From positions 124,001 through 188,000 of the forward strand of contig OZ253672.1 of assembly GCA_965263365.1 (NCBI GenBank): DNA of 64,000 nt, read 5' to 3'. This DNA comes from CANMUM01 sp965263365. Its GTDB lineage: Bacteria; Pseudomonadota; Alphaproteobacteria; Rhodobacterales; Rhodobacteraceae. Below are positions 58,875 to 64,000 of the stretch, piece after piece. How positions within the stretch are numbered: position 1 is the stretch's first letter; every line of letters begins with the position of its first letter. The notes beneath the pieces are model-generated. The model was not told where the DNA came from, searched no databases, and was given only the letters and a program-made list of their open reading frames with translations. Made by a program: the position numbers and the translations under genes.

Positions 58875-60260
58875 TCAGCATTGCGGAAGATTAACCGCAA
58901 GTCCTCCTTGAGAGGTTTCTTTGTATCGATTGTCCATATCTCTACCGGTTTGTCGCATCGCTTCTATACAATTATCTAAAGGCATAAAATGGGTTCCATC
59001 TCCGCGCATGGCGAGAGACGCTGAAGAAACTGCTTTCATAGCTCCAAGCCCATTGCGCTCTATACAAGGGACTTGAACAAGTCCCGCAACTGGATCACAT
59101 GTCATGCCCAGATGATGTTCTAATGCGATTTCGGCCGCATTTTCGATTTGCATGGGTGTGCCACCCATTAGACTGCAAAGCCCAGCCGCAGCCATGGCGG
59201 ACGCCGAACCTACTTCTGCTTGGCATCCGCATTCAGCGCCTGATATTGAAGCGTTTTGCTTGATTATGCCTCCAATTGCAGATGCCGTTAGCAAAAAATC
59301 AGGTATTTTTGAACGTGTTGCACCAGGAAAATGATCCAAATAGTAACGTAATACCGCTGGAACGACGCCTGCGGCTCCATTTGTTGGCGATGTGACCACT
59401 TGGCCTCCTGCCGCATTTTCCTCATTAACAGCCATCGCATAAACCATAATCCAATCATTGATTATGTGTGGCGCGACATTATTGAGATGATAATTGGAAT
59501 TCAGATCGTTAAAAATTTTTGCTGCGCGACGTTTTACATTTAGCCCACCTGGTAAAACCCCTTCTGTTGAAAGACCGCGATCGATACAAGCCAGCATAGT
59601 TTGAAAGATTTTCTCAAGCCCGTCTTGAACTTCCGCACGGCTTCTGACCGAGCGTTCATTCTCAAGTACAATCTCAGCAATAGTTTTATTGGTTTGAGCG
59701 GCTATATTTAACAATTGCGACATACTATCGTATGAGTGGGGTACATTAATCTTATTCGCGGATACGCTCTTCCCAAACTCTTTTTCAGTGACGACGAAAC
59801 CCCCACCAATCGAAAAATACGCTTGCCTTCCGGATAATTGATTGTGCTTATCAAATGCTTCCATAACCATTGAATTTGCATGTTGCTCAAAATTCTGTTC
59901 ATAGTCAAAAATTAGATCATTCTCGGTGTGAAATTGGACTGAGCCAAGAATAGGGTGCTCAAAGCTACGTTTGATTCTAAGTTCAGCGAGTGCGACTTGT
60001 GCTTTCTCTGCATCAAAGGAAGAGGGTTCAAACCCAAGTAAACCGTAAAAAATCGCTAAATCCGTCGCGTGACCCTTGCCGGTAAATGCGAGAGAACCAT
60101 AAAGAGTAACTCTTATTCGGTGGATTCCATTTGAACCGGGTACAATGTTCTCAGGGTTCTTAATTTCGTCCAAGAATCGTTTGGCCGCAACCATTGGACC
60201 CATCGTATGACTGGAAGAGGGACCTATTCCAATTTTAAAGATATCAAATACACTTATCAT
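58875..60260 (-). CDS. sdaA: L-serine ammonia-lyase (iron-sulfur type)
   Basis: 461 residues, single-chain type. GPSSSHTMGPMVAAKRFLDE in the beta domain, and in the alpha domain the iron-sulfur cysteines CGCQAEVGSASAMAAAGL and CDPVAGLVQVPCIER. It converts serine to pyruvate and ammonia. Near soxBDAG-derived glycine and one-carbon units it may link serine to central metabolism (inference). It is convergent with the rplW terminator. Confidence 0.95.
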   Translation of the reverse strand: MISVFDIFKIGIGPSSSHTMGPMVAAKRFLDEIKNPENIVPGSNGIHRIRVTLYGSLAFTGKGHATDLAIFYGLLGFEPSSFDAEKAQVALAELRIKRSFEHPILGSVQFHTENDLIFDYEQNFEQHANSMVMEAFDKHNQLSGRQAYFSIGGGFVVTEKEFGKSVSANKINVPHSYDSMSQLLNIAAQTNKTIAEIVLENERSVRSRAEVQDGLEKIFQTMLACIDRGLSTEGVLPGGLNVKRRAAKIFNDLNSNYHLNNVAPHIINDWIMVYAMAVNEENAAGGQVVTSPTNGAAGVVPAVLRYYLDHFPGATRSKIPDFLLTASAIGGIIKQNASISGAECGCQAEVGSASAMAAAGLCSLMGGTPMQIENAAEIALEHHLGMTCDPVAGLVQVPCIERNGLGAMKAVSSASLAMRGDGTHFMPLDNCIEAMRQTGRDMDNRYKETSQGGLAVNLPQC

Positions 60261-60369
60261 ACACTTACCAATTTGTAGTAATAATAGCGCTACTTAATAA
60301 TTTTAACGTAACAATATCGACATTATTTGGCCTTTGTGCGAACATATGATATCAAATGTTGGTTGAGTT

Positions 60370-60798
60370 ATGATTTTTTTACTTCGCTTTTTATTGTTTC
60401 TTTTTGCCCTATTCATGATTTTACTTTCTTCTTCCATAGTGATTATGGGGCCTGCTCAGACGTTTACATTCCTCGCGAATTTGTTTTCAATTTCTGATAT
60501 TGACATGTCCGCGTTTAAGGTGCCTTTCGTTGATGGTACTCTGCGCTTTTTAAGCGTAATCTTTTTTGTATTTGCCGCAATTGTTTTAAATGTTGCACGA
60601 GATTTTCGAGATAATTATAAACTCATCCCCATTTTAATGCTTATTATGCTTATAGGAGGAGCGGCGCGAGGCTGGTCCATTTGGTCATCAGGAGAGGGCG
60701 GGTCGATGATCTCATTTGCTGCGCTCTTGGCTGAGGTGCTTCCGCCTTTACTCATTCTAATCTTATATTTCGTAGCTCGACCAAAAGAACGAATTTAA
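60370..60798 (+). CDS. small membrane protein, DUF4345-like
   Basis: 142 residues with about four membrane helices (LRFLLFLFALFMILLSSSIV; FLSVIFFVFAAIVLNVARDF; ILMLIMLIGGAARGWSIWSS; LLILILYFVARP). The layout, with a GTLRF start of helix 2 and GGAARGWSI, resembles DUF4345 proteins. Function unknown; it stands alone between sdaA and tRNA-Ser. Confidence 0.65.
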   Translation: MIFLLRFLLFLFALFMILLSSSIVIMGPAQTFTFLANLFSISDIDMSAFKVPFVDGTLRFLSVIFFVFAAIVLNVARDFRDNYKLIPILMLIMLIGGAARGWSIWSSGEGGSMISFAALLAEVLPPLLILILYFVARPKERI

Positions 60799-60867
60799 TT
60801 CCAAATTCTTTAATTGACCTCTTTACGCGTGGATAAAATCAGCTTATTAAGCGTCTTACCACCGCAC

Positions 60868-60957
60868 GGAGGAGTGGCAGAGTGGTTGAATGCACCGGTC
60901 TTGAAAACCGGCATAGGTGAAAGTCTATCGAGGGTTCGAATCCCTCCTCCTCCGCCA
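60868..60957 (+). tRNA. tRNA-Ser(UGA)
   Basis: A 90-base cloverleaf with acceptor stem GGAGGAG/CTCCTCC, anticodon stem CCGGT/ACCGG around CTTGAAA with anticodon TGA at 60902-60904, a long variable arm, T-arm GAGGG-TTCGAAT-CCCTC, and encoded CCA at 60955-60957. The anticodon and the long variable arm identify serine. An integrase-type recombinase begins 316 bases further, on the other strand. Confidence 0.95.
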
Positions 60958-61272
60958 CCCACATTAAGTTATTGATATTATTGAGTGAACTCTGATTTAA
61001 GTCGCGGTTATTGCGGCTTTTTTTGTTTTTGTTTGGGTCTCTGTTTTTTGATCTCTTGTGCAATTTGAGAGATTTGCGCCATTCGTCTCTTTGCGCGTAT
61101 TTTGGCGGTTGAGTTTTTGCGTTTTGGGAAAAAACAGGGAATTTACAGGGAATTTGGATTTTTTGAGGGATTGATGCGTTGAATAGGGCTTGCCAACTTG
61201 AGGCTCGTTCAAGCAATTGAATACAAGCGGCTTGGAGATTGTTTGATGGGATAACTATTGACCCTAATGGGC
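60958..61272 (+). terminator. tRNA-Ser downstream region with terminator
   Basis: AGTCGC (61000-61005) and GCGGCT (61013-61018) can pair with one G-U, followed by seven T (61018-61024) — a likely terminator after the tRNA. The rest of this 315-base region has no gene: apparent minus-strand frames here are common artefacts over tRNA-Ser flanks. Confidence 0.6.
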
Positions 61273-62967
61273 TTACAAAAATAGGTTTTCTTGTTCTTGC
61301 CAATCCATCGGGATGTTTTGTGTCAGAAAATACTGTGTTGACCAGTTTGGCTTTTGGTTTTGCTCAAGGATCATGGTTTTGATTTTTGGCGACAGGAAGG
61401 CGAGTTTGATGCGGTTTGTAATGTAGCTGAGAGATTTTTGTTCGGCGAGGGCAATTTCGGATATGCCTTTGCCCGCACGGATTTGATCAGCCCAGAGATG
61501 AGCTCGTGCCAGATTTTGGATGAGAGTTTTGTCGAGCTCTGGCTTCATTTCTCCGATGACAAGCTTTTGCTCGACGCCGCGTTTTTTGATGGCGAGAGGT
61601 TTTGTGACCAGAGCTAATCCATCCAACATATCTGAATTTAACTGGGTTGGGTCGGCGATTTTTTCGATGTCCAGTGCGATTGTCACCTGATGCTTTTCGA
61701 GGTCGATGCTAGAGATAAGATCATTGAGAAACTCGGGCTTAGCGTTTGCGAGGTCGTTCAATTTGCCTTTGACTGATTGATAATCAGAGATGGAAATATC
61801 TTCCGATATTTTGAGATCATGTTCGCGAAGCGCGACGCGGATCGTTTCAACGACTGCGGTCTCTATGGTTTTTGCTGGCAAGCGCCAGCCGGTTGGGTCC
61901 TTGGATTTGATGAGACGGTTGGATATGTAATAGCGGACGATGCGGCCTTGATCTTGCGAGCTTTCGCGCTCACCATGGTTCGCACGTCTCAGGGCCCGCT
62001 TCTTCGTATGCGTGGGTGTGAGATGATCACCTGTTTCATCGAAGAGCTTGCCAGTGAGAGGCGCTGTTTGCTGGTGTTGATCTTTCGACTGTCCACGTTT
62101 GCGCGCGGCCGCGGATTGGAGTTTTTCTTGGACGCGGTTCCACAAGACGTCTTCGATAATCGCTTCATGCTGTCCGTCATAGGTTTTGTCCTTGTGTCGG
62201 ATCTTGCCGATATAAAGCGGGTTGATCAGGATATGATGGATCTGGCCGTTGGTCATCACTGATCCGCCTTTGAGGCGCGATTGGTATTGGGGGCGGTATT
62301 TGGAGCGTATTCCCTCCGCGGCGCAGGCATCCTTGGTTTTGGTAAGGTTGCCTAGCTTGTTATAAAGCTCAAATATGCGTTTTACTGACTTGGCCTCAGT
62401 GAAATTGACGACTAGCCCTCGGATGGTCTTGTCGGGGTTTGGATCATAGCCCAAGGGAACCGTCCCGCCCATCCATAGGCCGCGGGATTTTGAGGCGGCG
62501 ATTTTGTCGCGGATGCGCTCGGCGGTGACTTCGCGTTCAAACTGCGCGAAGGAGAGTAGCATGTTAAGGGTCAATCGCCCCATTGATGTGGCGGTGTTAA
62601 AGCTTTGGGTGACGGATACGAAGCTTGCGCTCTTGGCATCCAAACGGTCAACGATTTTGGAAAAGTCGGAAAGTGATCGCGTCAAGCGGTCGATCTTGTA
62701 GACCACGATCATGTCAATCAATCCCGCGTCGATATCGGCCAGCAAGGCTTTTAGTCCATCGCGCTCCATAGTTCCGCCCGATATCCCGCCATCATCATAT
62801 CGCTTTGAAACAAGCCTCCAACCTTCATGCTTTTGACTGGCAATGTAGGCGGCACAGGCTTCATATTGAGCGTCCAAGGAATTGAATTCCTGATCCAAAC
62901 CTTCATCGCTGGATTTGCGCGTGTAGATGGCACATCTGATTTTGGTTTGCGTCTTTATACTAGCCAT
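61273..62967 (-). CDS. large serine recombinase
   Basis: 564 residues from the ATG at 62967 (GGGGAG upstream). Resolvase domain: CAIYTRKSSDEGLDQEFNSL with the catalytic Ser, VYKIDRLTRSLSDFSKIVDR and FEREVTAERIRDKIAASK; then a recombinase domain (NKLGNLTKTKDACAAEGIRS, MTNGQIHHILINPLYIGKIR) and a long C-terminal DNA-binding part without a cysteine zinc ribbon. Such proteins integrate and excise mobile elements. One base after the DUF2924 stop, so both share an mRNA. It marks the edge of an element entering from the right. Confidence 0.92.
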   Translation of the reverse strand: MASIKTQTKIRCAIYTRKSSDEGLDQEFNSLDAQYEACAAYIASQKHEGWRLVSKRYDDGGISGGTMERDGLKALLADIDAGLIDMIVVYKIDRLTRSLSDFSKIVDRLDAKSASFVSVTQSFNTATSMGRLTLNMLLSFAQFEREVTAERIRDKIAASKSRGLWMGGTVPLGYDPNPDKTIRGLVVNFTEAKSVKRIFELYNKLGNLTKTKDACAAEGIRSKYRPQYQSRLKGGSVMTNGQIHHILINPLYIGKIRHKDKTYDGQHEAIIEDVLWNRVQEKLQSAAARKRGQSKDQHQQTAPLTGKLFDETGDHLTPTHTKKRALRRANHGERESSQDQGRIVRYYISNRLIKSKDPTGWRLPAKTIETAVVETIRVALREHDLKISEDISISDYQSVKGKLNDLANAKPEFLNDLISSIDLEKHQVTIALDIEKIADPTQLNSDMLDGLALVTKPLAIKKRGVEQKLVIGEMKPELDKTLIQNLARAHLWADQIRAGKGISEIALAEQKSLSYITNRIKLAFLSPKIKTMILEQNQKPNWSTQYFLTQNIPMDWQEQENLFL

Positions 62968-62968
62968 T

Positions 62969-63445
62969 TTATCTCCCCGCCGTTTTGAGCCCAAAGAACC
63001 TTGGCCCTGACCAATGCGCTCCTGTTATGGATTTGGCGATGGCGGAAAGTGATTTGTAGGTTTTGCTTTGCCAGCGATAGCCGTTATCGAGAACCTCAAC
63101 CTTGTGGGTTATGCCATTCCACTCGCGCAGAATTTGACTGCCAGCTTTGAGGGGCGTTTCAGTATGTTTTTGACGCGAATTTCCTGTGTTGCTACGTTTA
63201 GATTGTATTGTTTGGGTAGGAGTGGCTCTGAGCGCTCGATCGACTTTGTGTTGCGTCGCTTTATCAGCGCGCGCTTGAACCTCATAGGCAAGGATGCGCT
63301 GCATGAGTGGCTGACTGAGTCCTTTTGGCGGGCGTTGTGAGTAGTAGTCTTGCCAAAGCGCGATCAGTTCGGGGCGCTCATAGGTTTGAATTTGGCCAAG
63401 TCCCTCGGCCTTTCTATGTGTTGCTTTTTGTTTTTGAATTTGCAT
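62969..63445 (-). CDS. DUF2924 family protein
   Basis: 158 residues. Basic throughout; ELIALWQDYYSQRPPKGLSQ, PLMQRILAYEVQARADKATQ, and in the C-terminal half LREWNGITHKVEVLDNGYRW, QSKTYKSLSAIAKSITGAHW plus SGPRFFGL match DUF2924. In alphaproteobacteria this protein travels with a serine recombinase, as here, and may bind element DNA (inference). Its role is not established. Confidence 0.85.
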   Translation of the reverse strand: MQIQKQKATHRKAEGLGQIQTYERPELIALWQDYYSQRPPKGLSQPLMQRILAYEVQARADKATQHKVDRALRATPTQTIQSKRSNTGNSRQKHTETPLKAGSQILREWNGITHKVEVLDNGYRWQSKTYKSLSAIAKSITGAHWSGPRFFGLKTAGR

Positions 63446-63737
63446 CAGGTTCCTCGGTTGTTAGGTTATACTGAGGAAAGCCTGGGCTTTATCGTTTGCG
63501 AGCTTTCGTGCGCGCCATTGGGTCCGACACTGGGTTCGACGGTGGGTTCGCACGTCTCGCATTAGCCAGGCGTAAGCTATGATTCGCTTCCAATAGCAAG
63601 AAAGTCCAGTTCTTTTTGTGTATCTTATTGCCGAGGCATCGGTTTTTATTGCACAAAATCAATATTCTATAATTTTATTCGGTAAAATGAATTTAATTCA
63701 GTAGATTTGAAAGATAGACTTCGTGTATTGTGTGTTC
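63446..63737. promoter_or_regulatory. divergent control region with three 12-bp repeats
   Basis: Between the minus DUF2924-recombinase pair and a plus gene. Three head-to-tail units TGGGTCCGACAC, TGGGTTCGACGG, TGGGTTCGCACG lie at 63519-63554, about 80-110 bases before the DUF2924 ATG. They may bind a regulator of the element. No clear promoter hexamers identified. Confidence 0.5.
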
Positions 63738-64000
63738 ATGACAAATACATCTAAACAAACGCAAAATGCAATCGCAGAGCTCGAGGGTGCGCGACCTTTG
63801 GAATCCAGGCGTGGTCGACCCAAAGGTTCGGGTGTCATAGATGATAATGAGACCTTGCAAAGGGCGGCGCGGATGATGGTTGATCGATCTGGGTTAACGT
63901 TTACGGCTGCCATTCGCGGGCTCGGAAAAACGGGAAGCTCTGAACAGCGGCGCCTTCTCATAAAGTGGAAAAGACAAAAAGAAACGCTTTTGCAAGAAGC
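63738..64000 (+). CDS. small basic protein with AT-hook-like motif, 3' end outside the window
   Basis: An ATG at 63738 opens a frame with no stop to the window end (87 codons). It contains ARPLESRRGRPKGSG, where GRP between basic residues resembles an AT-hook, followed by a helical part (ETLQRAARMMVDRSGLTFTA, AIRGLGKTGSSEQRRLLIKW). It is divergent from the DUF2924-recombinase pair and probably belongs to the same mobile element. Function unknown. Confidence 0.6.
   Translation, partial: MTNTSKQTQNAIAELEGARPLESRRGRPKGSGVIDDNETLQRAARMMVDRSGLTFTAAIRGLGKTGSSEQRRLLIKWKRQKETLLQE

Noticed and set aside
60839..61303. 154-codon minus frame containing EEEGFEPSIDFHLCRFSRPV
   Set aside because: It reads antisense through tRNA-Ser; this string is a known artefact of translating serine tRNA genes.
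63530..63554. LexA box of the alphaproteobacterial GTTC-N7-GTTC type before DUF2924
   Set aside because: The spacing here is GTTC-N8-GTTC and arises from a 12-bp repeat, so it does not fit the consensus.

Overview
The window is one contiguous stretch of an alphaproteobacterial chromosome of moderate-to-low G+C. The assignment rests on gene content and order: a MipZ-type division ATPase, a heterotetrameric sarcosine oxidase operon (soxBDAG), ccmI next to ruvX, a DUF1289 gene, sucC-sucD-sucA-sucB, and the block ffh / chorismate mutase / rpsP-rimM-trmD-rplS-rpmE. Genus and species cannot be read from it. Choline-sulfate, sarcosine and polyhydroxyalkanoate genes suggest a heterotroph that uses methylated amines and stores PHA, as many marine alphaproteobacteria do (inference).

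Layout. 1-5810 is accessory and decaying: the 3' part of a LeuA-like gene, fragments of an FAD-binding protein and an acyltransferase, an intact PemI/PemK toxin-antitoxin pair with a clear promoter and palindrome, a tiny membrane-protein/HTH pair, eroded IS3-family sequences, and two tandem YeeE/YedE transporter genes each broken by one in-frame stop. 5914-14235 (minus) holds hisF-hisE coupled to a family 25 glycosyltransferase, UDP-glucose dehydrogenase, a sulfotransferase-like/hydrolase fusion and two further glycosyltransferases, apparently for a cell-surface glycan. 14287-16247 is DUF1289, ruvX and ccmI. 16408-28657 (plus) is soxBDAG followed by the TCA-cycle genes sucC, sucD, sucA, sucB, with twin palindromic operators in front of sucC. 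28892-32090 (minus) is choline dehydrogenase and choline sulfatase. 32303-35326 holds a phasin, a SPOR-tailed D,D-carboxypeptidase and MipZ.

35397-40788 (minus) is the translation/secretion block rpmE, rplS, trmD, rimM, rpsP, chorismate mutase, two GNAT acetyltransferases and ffh, with a multi-hairpin leader before ffh. 40954-48781 (minus) carries two glycosyltransferases, an EEP-fold protein, two NUDIX hydrolases, a LysE exporter, the CCA-adding enzyme, aroC and an EamA transporter. 48903-52032 (plus) has rlmN, a cysteine hydrolase, a fatty-acid hydroxylase and a small membrane protein. 52525-58767 is the str operon plus the first four genes of the S10 operon (rpsJ, rplC, rplD, rplW), which stops at a strong terminator instead of continuing to rplB. 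58875-60798 is sdaA and a membrane protein. The end holds tRNA-Ser(UGA), then the edge of a probable mobile element: a large serine recombinase, a DUF2924 protein and a gene that runs off the window.

Functional links. BetC and BetA make betaine aldehyde from choline-O-sulfate, and SoxBDAG turns sarcosine, the late demethylation product of glycine betaine, into glycine and methylene-tetrahydrofolate; the intermediate steps are not here. The best leads for new biology are regulatory or architectural: the twin TGTGATCACA sites before sucC, a terminator-like hairpin in the soxB leader, the ffh leader hairpins, the split S10 operon, the sulfotransferase-like/hydrolase fusion and the recombinase/DUF2924 island edge. 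I did not find a clear-cut new defence or CRISPR system.
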